The translations under genes were made by a program, and so were the position numbers. Below are positions 18,291 to 26,670 of a stretch of DNA of 64,000 nucleotides, piece after piece (within the stretch, counting starts at the first letter, position 1; each line of letters opens with the position of its first letter). The notes beneath the pieces are model-generated. The model was not told the origin of the DNA and made no database searches. It worked only from the letters and a program-made list of their open reading frames with translations. The stretch is from CAVSRC01 sp963762605 (GTDB taxonomy: Bacteria > Pseudomonadota > Alphaproteobacteria > Rhizobiales > Kaistiaceae): positions 245,597 through 309,596 of the forward strand of contig CAVXLJ010000018.1 in NCBI GenBank assembly GCA_963762605.1, in the 5' to 3' direction.

Positions 18291-18908
18291 ATGGAATCGT
18301 CAGCAGTCCAGAATGTTCGCCAGCGCTTGCCGGCGCGCCAGCACGACCGCCGGCGCTATCAGCGCGTCAACGTGAACCTGCTCGGCCGTTTCATGCTCGA
18401 GGATCGGCGCGAATACCCCTGTCAGACGCAGAACATCTCGCCGGGCAGTCTGGCCGTGATGACCCCGGTCGTCGGTCGTCTCGGCGAGCGCGTGATCGCC
18501 TATGTCGATCACATCGGCCGGATCGAAGGGAAGATCGTACGTGCGTTCAACGGCGGTTTCGCCATGTCGATCATTGCGACGGCGCGCAAGAAGGACAAGC
18601 TCGCGGCGAAGCTGACCTGGCTGGCCAACCGGCATGAGCTGAACCTGCCGGAAGACCGGCGCCACGACCGCGTGACGCCGAAGACGCCGACCACCACCGT
18701 GACCCTGCCCGACGGTCGCGAATACCGCGCCCGCCTTGTCGATGTCTCGCTGTCGGGCCTGGCGCTGGCCATCGACGTGCAGCCGCCGATCGGCTCGCCT
18801 GTGGTAGCGGGCAAGATCCGCGCCCGCGTCGTGCGTCATTTCGAAGAAGGCATCGCCGTCGAATTCGTGACGCAACAGACCGTCGCCTCGCTCGAACAGA
18901 ATCTCTAG
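18291..18908 (+). CDS. Tandem PilZ-domain protein, probable cyclic-di-GMP effector
   Basis: The 205-residue protein has two PilZ-like halves. The first has RQHDRRRYQRVNVNLLGRF followed by QNISPGSLAVMTP; the second has DRRHDRVTPKTPTTTVTLPD followed by VDVSLSGLALAIDV. The RxxxR and (D/N)xSxxG-like elements that bind cyclic-di-GMP are present, with R-R-x-x-R and NISPGS in the first half and DVSLSG in the second. It may sense cyclic-di-GMP made or broken down by enzymes such as the protein at 1864-4581. A strong terminator follows at 18945. Confidence 0.87.
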   Translation: MESSAVQNVRQRLPARQHDRRRYQRVNVNLLGRFMLEDRREYPCQTQNISPGSLAVMTPVVGRLGERVIAYVDHIGRIEGKIVRAFNGGFAMSIIATARKKDKLAAKLTWLANRHELNLPEDRRHDRVTPKTPTTTVTLPDGREYRARLVDVSLSGLALAIDVQPPIGSPVVAGKIRARVVRHFEEGIAVEFVTQQTVASLEQNL

Positions 18909-18944
18909 CTCGCGGACCGACCGGTTCCTGCAACGACTGCTGTT

Positions 18945-18967
18945 GGCCGCCCTCCGGCGGCCTTTTT
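18945..18967 (+). terminator. Rho-independent terminator after the PilZ gene
   Basis: A perfect 7-bp G/C stem (GGCCGCC with GGCGGCC), 4-base loop CTCC, and a run of five T. It lies 37 bases after the PilZ stop codon. Confidence 0.9.
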
Positions 18968-19128
18968 CGTTTTGGCCGGTGTTTTGCTGTCGATGCTTGC
19001 CGGTTTCCTAACGCGGAACGCTCAATTCGATTTAACATTGTCGTTTACTTGATTTACTTTGTCTTTTCACTCTTATATTGAGAGCAATTCTTTGATGCCA
19101 TAGTGCCACCCGGGTCAGGGGAAGCACT

Positions 19129-19752
19129 ATGCATCAAATAGCGTTAAGGGGACTGGCGTTTTCTGTGGCAATACTTGTTGGGGCAATCGCGGCGGCGGAT
19201 GCGAGCGCGGCGGCACCACGGTCAGCCATGATGAGTATTACCGGCAGGACGTCGCAGCCGATCGGGCATTACGTGTTCTGCCAGAGCCATGCGGCGGAGT
19301 GCTCGGTCAGGACCCCGCGCGACCCGCGCGTCAAGCTGACGCCGACGAAGTGGAACCAACTGGTGGCGGTCAATGCCGAGGTCAATCGGGACATCAAGGA
19401 GGCGACCGACGAACAGATCTACGGCCGGCCGGAATGGTGGGCCTATCCCGACAAGATCGGCGAGGGCGATTGCGAGGATCTGGTGCTGCTCAAGCGCCGC
19501 GACCTGATCAAGGAAGGCTGGCCTACGGGTGCGCTGCTGATCACCGTCGTGCGCCAGAAAAACGGCGACGGCCATGCGGTGCTCACCGTGCTCACCGACC
19601 GCGGCGATCTGGTGCTCGACAACCTCAATCCGCGCGTCCTGGTGTGGGACCGGACCGACTACGCCTACCTCAAGCGCCAGTCGGAATACGACAGCGGGCA
19701 GTGGGTCAGCATCGGCGGTGCCAGTGGCGTGGAGGTCGGCAGCGTTCGCTGA
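19129..19752 (+). CDS. Secreted transglutaminase-like cysteine peptidase (BTLCP family)
   Basis: The 207-residue protein has an N-terminal signal peptide (LAFSVAILVGAIAAADASAA) and the BTLCP catalytic triad: Cys in GEGDCEDLVLLKRRDL, His in GDGHAVLTVLT and Asp in LVLDNLNP. WWAYPDKIGEGDCED is typical. The family is related to LapG, the periplasmic protease that releases adhesins under cyclic-di-GMP control, but most rhizobial members are uncharacterised. It is located after the PilZ gene but is probably transcribed separately, since a terminator lies between them. A convergent terminator separates it from mbfA. Confidence 0.9.
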   Translation: MHQIALRGLAFSVAILVGAIAAADASAAAPRSAMMSITGRTSQPIGHYVFCQSHAAECSVRTPRDPRVKLTPTKWNQLVAVNAEVNRDIKEATDEQIYGRPEWWAYPDKIGEGDCEDLVLLKRRDLIKEGWPTGALLITVVRQKNGDGHAVLTVLTDRGDLVLDNLNPRVLVWDRTDYAYLKRQSEYDSGQWVSIGGASGVEVGSVR

Positions 19753-19828
19753 AGGAGCGGGGAAACAAACAAAATCGCATCTGGACCTGGTCGCGTCCCA
19801 CCCCCCGTCCCCAAGATCAGGTCCTGAG

Positions 19829-19863
19829 AGCCGGCCCCCGCCCCGGGGCCGGCTCAACTTTTT
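19829..19863. terminator. Terminator between the BTLCP gene and mbfA
   Basis: A 10-bp perfect stem (AGCCGGCCCC with GGGGCCGGCT), 6-base loop and then CAAC plus five T on the plus strand. It lies in the gap between convergent genes, so it probably serves the BTLCP gene and may also help stop mbfA transcription. Confidence 0.85.
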
Positions 19864-19884
19864 GGGAACCGTGGGCAACGCCGG

Positions 19885-20862
19885 TCAAGCGCTGCCTATG
19901 AGTATGCCGGTGGCGAAGACCAGCAGGCCGCCGATGACGATCTGGAATGCGGCGCGCAGGAAGGGCGTATCCATGTAGCGCGCCCTGATCCAGGCGATCG
20001 CCCACAGCTCGACCACCACGACCACGATGGCAAGGATGGTGGCGGTCCAGAAGTGGGGGATGAGGTAGGGCAGCGTGTGGCCGACGCCGCCGACCGTGGT
20101 CATCGCTCCGGTTACCAGGCCGCGCAGCCAGGGCTGGCCGCGGCCGGACAGCGTGCCGTCGTCGGCGAGCGCCTCGGCAAAGCCCATCGAGATGCCGGCG
20201 CCGACCGAGGCCGCCATGCCGACCAGGAAAGTGTCCCAGCTGTTCTGGGTGGCGAAGGCGGCGGCGAAGACCGGCGCCAGCGTCGAGACCGACCCATCCA
20301 TGAGCCCGACGAGGCCTGGCTGGACGATGCGCAGCACGAAATTGCGCCGGGCGGTCTCGCGTTCCTCGTCGCGAGCCTGCTGTGGCACGCCCTCGGTGAG
20401 TGCGCGGGCATGGGCCTCGTGGCCGGCCTCGATGTCGGCAAGGTCGCCGAGCAGCTTGCGCACGCCTGCGTCTGAGGTGCGCGCCGCGGCGCGGCGATAG
20501 AAGTTCGCGGCTTCCTCCTCCATCAATTCGGCACGCTCGCGCATGGCGTCGATATCGAAGGCCGCGCTCATCCACACCGGAGGGCGACGGATGAAGCCGC
20601 GCACGTCGTCGCGGCGGATGAGCGGGATGTGCTCGCCGAAACGCTGGCGGTAGAGGTCGATGAGCATCTGGCGATGGCCATTCTCCTCGTCGGCCATCTC
20701 CTCGAAGACCTTGGCGGAGGCGGGGAAGTCGTCGCGCAGGCGCTCGACGAAGTCGCGGTAGATGCGCGCGTCCTCCTCCTCGTTCTGGATGGCGAGGGCG
20801 AGAACCTCGCGATCGGTGAGGTCGGAGAAGGAGCGCTGCGGCGAGAAGGGGAGGAAGGGCAT
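19885..20862 (-). CDS. mbfA: Membrane-bound ferritin MbfA, iron exporter
   Basis: The 325-residue protein is a fusion of a ferritin/rubrerythrin-like diiron domain and a VIT1/CCC1 membrane domain. The diiron half shows EEEDARIYRDF, EEMADEENGHRQM, ELMEEEAANFYRR and DLADIEAGHEAH (paired ExxH/ExxE ligands). The membrane half, from about residue 175, has VQPGLVGLMDGSVSTLAPVFAAAF and five or so helices. This is the layout of MbfA, the inner-membrane exporter that protects rhizobia and Agrobacterium from high iron and peroxide. In those species it is repressed by Irr through an ICE motif, and a matching palindrome lies 14 bases upstream of this start. Confidence 0.93.
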   Translation of the reverse strand: MPFLPFSPQRSFSDLTDREVLALAIQNEEEDARIYRDFVERLRDDFPASAKVFEEMADEENGHRQMLIDLYRQRFGEHIPLIRRDDVRGFIRRPPVWMSAAFDIDAMRERAELMEEEAANFYRRAAARTSDAGVRKLLGDLADIEAGHEAHARALTEGVPQQARDEERETARRNFVLRIVQPGLVGLMDGSVSTLAPVFAAAFATQNSWDTFLVGMAASVGAGISMGFAEALADDGTLSGRGQPWLRGLVTGAMTTVGGVGHTLPYLIPHFWTATILAIVVVVVELWAIAWIRARYMDTPFLRAAFQIVIGGLLVFATGILIGSA

Positions 20863-20875
20863 GGCAAGTTCCTTA

Positions 20876-20894
20876 GTTTAGAATCAATCTAAAC
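20876..20894. promoter_or_regulatory. ICE-like palindrome upstream of mbfA (predicted Irr site)
   Basis: A perfect inverted repeat with 7-base arms, GTTTAGA and TCTAAAC, separated by ATCAA, sits 14 bases upstream of the mbfA start. It closely resembles the iron control element of the TTTAGAA-TTCTAAA type bound by Irr in rhizobia, where mbfA is a known target. The assignment is by similarity and context. Confidence 0.8.
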
Positions 20895-20939
20895 GAGATG
20901 GCGCGCCAATCAAGCGCGATGCAGCGTCGCAGCGAGGCG

Positions 20940-21953
20940 TCATCGGCCTTCCGCGGGGCGCTTCTCGCTGTCGAGCCGTGCCATTTGCTCCGCCGGATAG
21001 CGCGCTCCGGCGGCGGAACCCGGTGGCACGGCCCGCTCGATCTCTTCGAGATCGGCAGCCGTGAGCGTGATGGGCAGGGCGCCGAGCGCCTCGGAAAGGC
21101 GATCGCGGCGGCGGGCGCCGACCAGCGGGACGACGTCGGGACCACGCGAGAGCACCCAGGCAATCGCGATCTCGGCCACCGTGGCGCCTTTCGCTGTCGC
21201 CACGGCGCGCAGCGCCTCGACCAGCGAGAGGTTGTGATCGAGGTTGTCGTCGGCGAAGCGGGCGCTGTGGGCGCGCATGTCGCCCGGTGCCGGGGGCTGC
21301 TCCTTGCGCCAGTGGCCGCTGATCAGGCCACGGCCGAGCACGCCGTAGGCGGTGATGCCGATGCCGAGTTCGCGGCAGGTGGGCAGGATCGTCTCCTCGA
21401 TGCCGCGCGAGATCAGCGAATATTCGATCTGCAGATCGGCGACCGGATGGACGGCGCTGGCGCGGCGCAGCGTCTCGGCGCCGACTTCGGAGAGGCCAAC
21501 ATGGCGGATGTAGCCCTCCTTGATGAGGTCGGCGAGGGCACCCACCGTCTCCTCGATCGGCACATTCGGATCGAGCCGGCCGGGCCGGTAGATGTCGATA
21601 TGGTCGGTGGCGAGGCGCTGCAGCGTGTAGCCGATGAAGTTGCGGGTTGCCACCGGCCGGCCGTCGAAGCCGAGCCAGCTGCGGTCCGGCCCGCGCAGGG
21701 CGCCGTATTTGACACTGATGATGGCCCGGTCGCGCTTGCCGCCCTTCAGCGCCTCGGCGATCAGCAGCTCGTTGTGGCCCATGCCGTAATAATCGCCGGT
21801 GTCGATGAGCGTGATGCCGGCTTCGAGCGCCGCGTGAATCGTGGCAATGCTCTCGCCGCGGTCCGCCGGTCCGTAGGCGTCCGACATGCCCATGCAACCA
21901 AGGCCGAGGGCGCCAACGCGGGGGCCGGTACGGCCGAGTGTGCGGGTCTGCAT
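20940..21953 (-). CDS. Aldo/keto reductase
   Basis: The 337-residue protein has the AKR barrel: RTLGRTGPRVGALGLGCMGMS, LIDTGDYYGMGHNELLIAEA (catalytic Asp and Tyr), ISVKYGALRGPD (catalytic Lys) and VPLVGARRRDRLSEALGAL (NADP-binding arm). At the usual catalytic His position (YYQHRVDP in typical relatives) it reads YRPGRLDP, so the His is replaced by Gly, as occurs in a known side branch of the family. It probably reduces carbonyl compounds with NADPH. ATG 21953 is used; upstream codons are not AKR-like. Confidence 0.9.
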   Translation of the reverse strand: MQTRTLGRTGPRVGALGLGCMGMSDAYGPADRGESIATIHAALEAGITLIDTGDYYGMGHNELLIAEALKGGKRDRAIISVKYGALRGPDRSWLGFDGRPVATRNFIGYTLQRLATDHIDIYRPGRLDPNVPIEETVGALADLIKEGYIRHVGLSEVGAETLRRASAVHPVADLQIEYSLISRGIEETILPTCRELGIGITAYGVLGRGLISGHWRKEQPPAPGDMRAHSARFADDNLDHNLSLVEALRAVATAKGATVAEIAIAWVLSRGPDVVPLVGARRRDRLSEALGALPITLTAADLEEIERAVPPGSAAGARYPAEQMARLDSEKRPAEGR

Positions 21954-22141
21954 ACATGTCCTCCGTGCTTGCTGCCGGGGCTTAGCCCGCAGCCGGGCGG
22001 CTTGTCCATTGGCACGCCGGGTCGTCGCCGGCCCTTGACTGATCGCGCGCTTCAAGGCACTGAACCGCCCGTCGCTCCAAACGCGGCATTCCCTTCAAAC
22101 GCTTACCCGCGCTCGTACGCGGGAGTGAGCCGGAGACATAG

Positions 22142-24118
22142 ATGATCCACCTGACCTTCCCCGACAATTCCGTTCGCGATTTCGCCCCCGGCATCACCGG
22201 CCGCGAGGTCGCCGAAGGCATTTCCAAATCGCTCGCCAAGAAGGCGGTGGCGATGGCGCTGGACGGCAAGTTGGCCGATCTTGGCGACCGGATAGAGACC
22301 GACGCAGCCATCGAGATTGTCACCCGTGACGATCCGCGCGCGCTCGAACTCATCCGCCACGACGCCGCCCATGTGATGGCCGAGGCGGTGCAGGAACTCT
22401 ATCCCGGCACGCAGGTGACCATCGGGCCGGTGATCGAGAACGGCTTCTATTACGACTTCTTCCGCAACGAGCCGTTCACCACCGACGACCTGCCGGCGAT
22501 CGAGGCGAAGATGCGCGAGATCGTGCGGCGCAACGCTCCCTTCACCAAGGAGGTGTGGACGCGGGACGAGGCCAAGCACGTCTTCGAGACCAAGGGCGAG
22601 GCGTTCAAGGTCGAACTGGTCGACGCGATTCCGGAAGACCAGCAGATCAAGATCTACAAGCAGGGCAACTGGTTCGATCTCTGCCGCGGTCCGCACATGA
22701 CCGCCACCGGGCAGATTGGCGACGCCTTCAAGCTGATGAAGGTGGCCGGCGCCTATTGGCGCGGCGATTCCAACAACCCGATGCTGACCCGCATCTACGG
22801 CACTGCCTGGCACACGAAGGAAGAGCTCGACGCCTATCTCCACATGCTGGCGGAGGCGGAGAAACGCGACCATCGCCGGCTGGGCCGCGAGATGGATCTC
22901 TTCCACTTCCAGGAGGAGGGGCCGGGCGTCGTCTTCTGGCACGCCAAGGGCTGGACGCTCTTCCAGGGCCTGACCAACTACATGCGGCGGCGGCTCGCCG
23001 GGGTCTATCAGGAGGTGAACGCACCCCAGGTACTCGACAAGGTCCTGTGGGAGAACTCCGGCCACTGGGCGACGTTCCGCGAAAACATGTTCACCGTGCG
23101 GCCGGCGGGTGACGAGGCCGATGACAACGAGCGCCTCTATGCGCTGAAGCCGATGAACTGCCCGGGCCACATCCAGATCTTCAAGCACGGGCTGAAGAGC
23201 TATCGCGATCTGCCGTTCCGCCTGGCCGAGTTCGGCGCGGTGCATCGCTACGAGCCGTCGGGCGCCCTGCAGGGGCTGATGCGGGTGCGCGGCTTCACCC
23301 AGGACGATGCCCACGTCTTCTGCACCGAGGAGCAGATGGCGGCCGAGTGTCTCCGCATCAACGATCTGATCCTGTCGGTCTATGCCGATTTCGGCTTCGA
23401 GGAGTTTGTCGTCAAGCTGTCGACGCGGCCGGACAAGCGCGTCGGCTCGGAAGCCGCCTGGGATCACGCCGAGACGGTGATGATGGACGTTCTCAGGCAG
23501 ATCGAGGAGCAGTCAGGCGGCCGCATCAGGACCGGTGTCAATCCGGGCGAGGGCGCCTTCTACGGGCCGAAGTTCGAGTACACCCTGCGCGACGCCATCG
23601 GCCGCGAATGGCAGTGCGGCACCACCCAGGTCGATTTCAACATGCCGGGGCGCCTTGGCGCCTTCTATGTCGACTCGGACGGCGAAAAGAAGACGCCGGT
23701 GATGATCCACCGCGCCATCTGCGGCTCGATGGAGCGCTTCCTCGGCATCCTCATCGAGAACTATGCCGGCCATTTCCCGCTGTGGTTCGCGCCGGTGCAG
23801 GTGGTCGTGGCGACCATCACGCAGGATGCCGACGACTACGCCCGGACGGTGCATCGCGCCCTCGTTCGCGCGGGCCTGCGGGCCGAGTTCGACCTGCGCA
23901 ACGAGAAGATCAACTACAAGGTCCGCGAGCATTCGCTGGCCAAGGTCCCGGTCATTCTGGTGTGCGGCAAGCGCGAGGCGGAGGAGGGCACCGTCAATGT
24001 CCGCCGTCTGGGCGTGAAGGAGCAGGTCTCGCTGTCTCTGGCCGACGCGATCGCCGAGCTTCAGGAGGAAGCGGAGGCGCCGGACGTGAAGCGGTTGGCG
24101 ACCGAGGCGGCGGCCTGA
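22142..24118 (+). CDS. thrS: Threonine--tRNA ligase
   Basis: The 658-residue enzyme has an N-terminal TGS domain (residues 1-60), the editing domain (HDAAHVMAEAVQELYPGTQV, GNWFDLCRGPH), the class II catalytic core with KPMNCPGHIQIFKHG (Cys zinc ligand) and motif 3 HRAICGSMERFLGILIENYAG, and the C-terminal anticodon-binding domain. All key motifs are present. It charges tRNA-Thr, including the tRNA-Thr(TGT) at 40581-40655. The ATG at 22142 fits the family N-terminus MIHLTFPD. Confidence 0.97.
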   Translation: MIHLTFPDNSVRDFAPGITGREVAEGISKSLAKKAVAMALDGKLADLGDRIETDAAIEIVTRDDPRALELIRHDAAHVMAEAVQELYPGTQVTIGPVIENGFYYDFFRNEPFTTDDLPAIEAKMREIVRRNAPFTKEVWTRDEAKHVFETKGEAFKVELVDAIPEDQQIKIYKQGNWFDLCRGPHMTATGQIGDAFKLMKVAGAYWRGDSNNPMLTRIYGTAWHTKEELDAYLHMLAEAEKRDHRRLGREMDLFHFQEEGPGVVFWHAKGWTLFQGLTNYMRRRLAGVYQEVNAPQVLDKVLWENSGHWATFRENMFTVRPAGDEADDNERLYALKPMNCPGHIQIFKHGLKSYRDLPFRLAEFGAVHRYEPSGALQGLMRVRGFTQDDAHVFCTEEQMAAECLRINDLILSVYADFGFEEFVVKLSTRPDKRVGSEAAWDHAETVMMDVLRQIEEQSGGRIRTGVNPGEGAFYGPKFEYTLRDAIGREWQCGTTQVDFNMPGRLGAFYVDSDGEKKTPVMIHRAICGSMERFLGILIENYAGHFPLWFAPVQVVVATITQDADDYARTVHRALVRAGLRAEFDLRNEKINYKVREHSLAKVPVILVCGKREAEEGTVNVRRLGVKEQVSLSLADAIAELQEEAEAPDVKRLATEAAA

Positions 24119-24199
24119 GGCTGACGACGCACGCACGTGTGGTGCCCGCCCGCGAGTGGGCACCCGGTAATCACAGACGCAGGTGAATGAGCCGCGCCG

Positions 24200-25225
24200 C
24201 TACTTCAGCAGCACTTCGACGTCGCGGTTGACGCCGGGGTCGACGGTGAAGTCCGTGAAGTAGCTCTTGCCGTCGTGGCGGGCGATCGCCCGGTACTGGC
24301 CGGCCGCGAGTACCACCGAGGGGAAGGCGCCGACGCTTTCCACAATGCTGTCGCCATCGGGGGTGAGCACCGACCATTCGGTGTTGGCGATCGCCTCGCC
24401 GCCGTGGACCTCGACCAGCTTGAGTGTGAGGCGCGCCGCCTTCTGATAGACGGTCGCCTCGGTCAGCTTGCCGGCGTCGACGCGAATGTCGGCGCGCACC
24501 ACGGCATTGGCATCGCCGTAGTGGCTGACGACGTGATAGATGCCGGCGGAAAGCGCAATCACCTTGCCAGGCGGCGCGTTCGACATCAGCAGGTAACGGT
24601 CGCCGGCGCCGCCCTCGTCGGGCGCGTAGATGTCGAAGCTGATGTCGCTGCCGGTGAGCGGCGTGTCCTTGCCGTTCATGGCGGTGAGGCGCATGCCGCC
24701 GGCGTTGAGGATGAAAAGGGCGCCGCCGGTCGGCTTCTTGACCACGATCTTGCGGGCGAGCTGGGCGCGGCCGAGGGCGGCGTCGACATAATAGGTGCCG
24801 GGATCGAGCCGCACATAGATGACGCCGCCGGAAGCCTGTCCGAGCAGAGGCAGGTTGCCGTCGCTGCCGGCCTTGTCGCCGAAGATGCGCCAGTCGACGC
24901 CGTCCTTGAGCGACGGGCCATCGGCGGTCAGGCGCGCCTCAAGCGTGAACGAGCCGGGTCGGATGTCCCTGGGCGGGCCGGGATCTGGCGCATCCAGCGG
25001 CGACTGGCCGATATAGCCGCTGCCGTCGGTGGGATCGCCGGTATCGAAATCGCCGCCGTCGGGGGCAACCGCGGCGGGGTCGCTGGCAGCGACGGTGATG
25101 GCGTGGCCGGCATTTTTCGCCAAGGCCGGAGGTGCCTGCACCAGCATGAGGGCAAACAGCCCCGCCAGCAGGACACCGCCTGCAACGCCCTTCAATGTCG
25201 CCGTGCGGAGCGCCTGCGCTGTCAT
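24200..25225 (-). CDS. Secreted protein with beta-sandwich repeats (unknown function)
   Basis: The 341-residue protein has a signal peptide (MTAQALRTATLKGVAGGVLL...PPALAK), a Gly/Asp/Pro-rich linker (residues 40-75) and then about three similar beta-rich units that include FTLEARLTADGPSLKDGVDW, YVRLDPGTYYVDAALGRAQL and LSAGIYHVVSHYGDANAVV. These repeats resemble carboxypeptidase-regulatory-like or Ig-like units, which often bind sugars or cell-wall material, but I cannot name the function. The start at 25225 is chosen because the signal peptide begins there. It is divergent from the nitroreductase gene. Confidence 0.75.
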   Translation of the reverse strand: MTAQALRTATLKGVAGGVLLAGLFALMLVQAPPALAKNAGHAITVAASDPAAVAPDGGDFDTGDPTDGSGYIGQSPLDAPDPGPPRDIRPGSFTLEARLTADGPSLKDGVDWRIFGDKAGSDGNLPLLGQASGGVIYVRLDPGTYYVDAALGRAQLARKIVVKKPTGGALFILNAGGMRLTAMNGKDTPLTGSDISFDIYAPDEGGAGDRYLLMSNAPPGKVIALSAGIYHVVSHYGDANAVVRADIRVDAGKLTEATVYQKAARLTLKLVEVHGGEAIANTEWSVLTPDGDSIVESVGAFPSVVLAAGQYRAIARHDGKSYFTDFTVDPGVNRDVEVLLK

Positions 25226-25358
25226 GCCGCCTGTCCGAACCTCATCGTTCGCCCAAAATCGCCGGTTCCGTGGCGATTTCAAGACCATTCTGGCAATTGA
25301 AATCGCCGCCGATTTGGCCAAGTGTCGCAACCACACCCCTGCGAGCCCCCGGATTACC

Positions 25359-25937
25359 ATGCCCGATGCCCTTGACCTTCTGAAGACCCGCAAATCCGTT
25401 TCTGCCGCATTCCTGGGGCCGCCGGCCCCGAGCAGCGCCGAAATCTCGGAAATCCTGACCATCGCTTCCCGTGTCCCCGATCACGGCAAGCTGACGCCGT
25501 GGCGGTTCGTCGTCTTTGCCGGCGACGCCGGCGTCAAGGCGAGCGACAGGTTGGCGGCGCTCTTCGTCCGCAAGAATCCGGATGCCGACCCTAAAGTGGT
25601 CGAGGAGGAGCGCAAACGCCTGGCGCGGGCGCCGCTGGTCATCGCCGTCGTCTGCAAGCCGGTGCCGCATCCCAAGGTACCGGAATGGGAGCAGATGCTG
25701 TCGGCCGGCAATGCCGCATTCAACATCGTGCTGGCCTCCCATGCGCTGGGCTATGCGGCGCAATGGACGACCGGCTGGATTGCCAGCGACGTCGATGCCG
25801 GGCAAATCCTCGGCCTGCTGCCGGGGGAACGCTTCGTCGCCTTCGTCCATATTGGCACGCCGACGGCACAGCCGGCCGACCGACCCCGGCCGGCGCTGGC
25901 CGATGCAGTCAGCTACTGGTCCCCGTCGACCGACTGA
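25359..25937 (+). CDS. Nitroreductase family protein (YdjA-like)
   Basis: The 192-residue FMN enzyme has LLKTRKSVSAAFL (FMN contact Arg), ASRVPDHGKLTPWRFVVF and AGNAAFNIVLASHALGYAAQWTTGW, typical of the YdjA subgroup, a minimal nitroreductase. It transfers hydride from NAD(P)H to nitro or quinone compounds; the natural substrate is unknown. ATG 25359 fits the family start (MPDALDLLKTRKS). Its last 29 bases overlap the convergent HpcH/HpaI-like gene. Confidence 0.9.
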   Translation: MPDALDLLKTRKSVSAAFLGPPAPSSAEISEILTIASRVPDHGKLTPWRFVVFAGDAGVKASDRLAALFVRKNPDADPKVVEEERKRLARAPLVIAVVCKPVPHPKVPEWEQMLSAGNAAFNIVLASHALGYAAQWTTGWIASDVDAGQILGLLPGERFVAFVHIGTPTAQPADRPRPALADAVSYWSPSTD

Positions 25938-26607
25938 ACGCTGCAGTGATGAGAGGTATCTGATCCAGGCGACAGGCGAGCTTGCCGCTGAAGCCGACAC
26001 GCCGCGCGGATTCCGCCTCCGCCTGAAGGGCACCGAGGTCACTGCCGCGGAACGGCCGGTCGAGCGCTGCAACGCCGGCAGCGGCGGCGGCGATCAGCGT
26101 GCCGGTGCGGGCGGCGCGCGCAACTTCGGTCGCATCCTCGGCAGCCAGCGCGGCGCCCAGCGCATGGTCGTCCCAGGCAAGCGCGGCGAGCCGCCGTGAC
26201 GCCCCGCCATAGGTCGCGAGCGCGAGCAGGGCGGCCGGCGTGTCGGTTGCAAGCGCGATGATGCGCGTGGCGCCCTCGTCGATACCGGCCATCGCCTCGC
26301 GTGGGCGCAGCAGGGCGGAAAGGCGGGTGACGTCGGCGCCGCCCGCCGCGCCGGCAAGCGCAATGCCGGTCGGCCGGGCCGGCATCAGCGCGTCAAGCCG
26401 CGCTATCGTATCGGCGTCGGCCAGCGGGCCGACGCGCAGATAGACCGCATTGCCCGCCGCCCCGGCGAGGAAGGCGGTGGTGCGGCGGAGCGCCGCCGCG
26501 TCGGCCTCGGCGATGTCGACGATCAGTGCGTCGGCGCCGCTGTCCGCCGCCTGGTCGAGCGACCGGTCGCTGTCTGGCGTGACCAGGAGAAGTGCGCGCT
26601 GCAGCAT
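25909..26607 (-). CDS. HpcH/HpaI aldolase/citrate lyase-like protein (divergent)
   Basis: The 232-residue, Ala-rich protein follows the CitE/HpaI fold pattern: SGADALIVDIAEADAAALRR resembles GADAVILDLEDAV, and VYLRVGPLADADT holds the Arg of the VRVN strand. The usual C-terminal metal-binding GTEDLAADLG is replaced by LAWDDHALGAAL, so activity is doubtful. It could be a diverged lyase or a member of a subgroup I do not know. It is convergent with the nitroreductase gene and divergent from the DUF2336 gene. Confidence 0.65.
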   Translation of the reverse strand: MLQRALLLVTPDSDRSLDQAADSGADALIVDIAEADAAALRRTTAFLAGAAGNAVYLRVGPLADADTIARLDALMPARPTGIALAGAAGGADVTRLSALLRPREAMAGIDEGATRIIALATDTPAALLALATYGGASRRLAALAWDDHALGAALAAEDATEVARAARTGTLIAAAAAGVAALDRPFRGSDLGALQAEAESARRVGFSGKLACRLDQIPLITAAFSRSTGTSS

Positions 26608-26670
26608 CGAAACCCTTGGAAATCAGCCTCGGATCATGGTGAACGAAGCATTAATCACTTTGCGGACAAG

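Noticed and set aside
22000..22141. T-box or riboswitch before thrS
   Set aside because: No T-box specifier or antiterminator motif is visible, and T-boxes are not expected in alphaproteobacteria.
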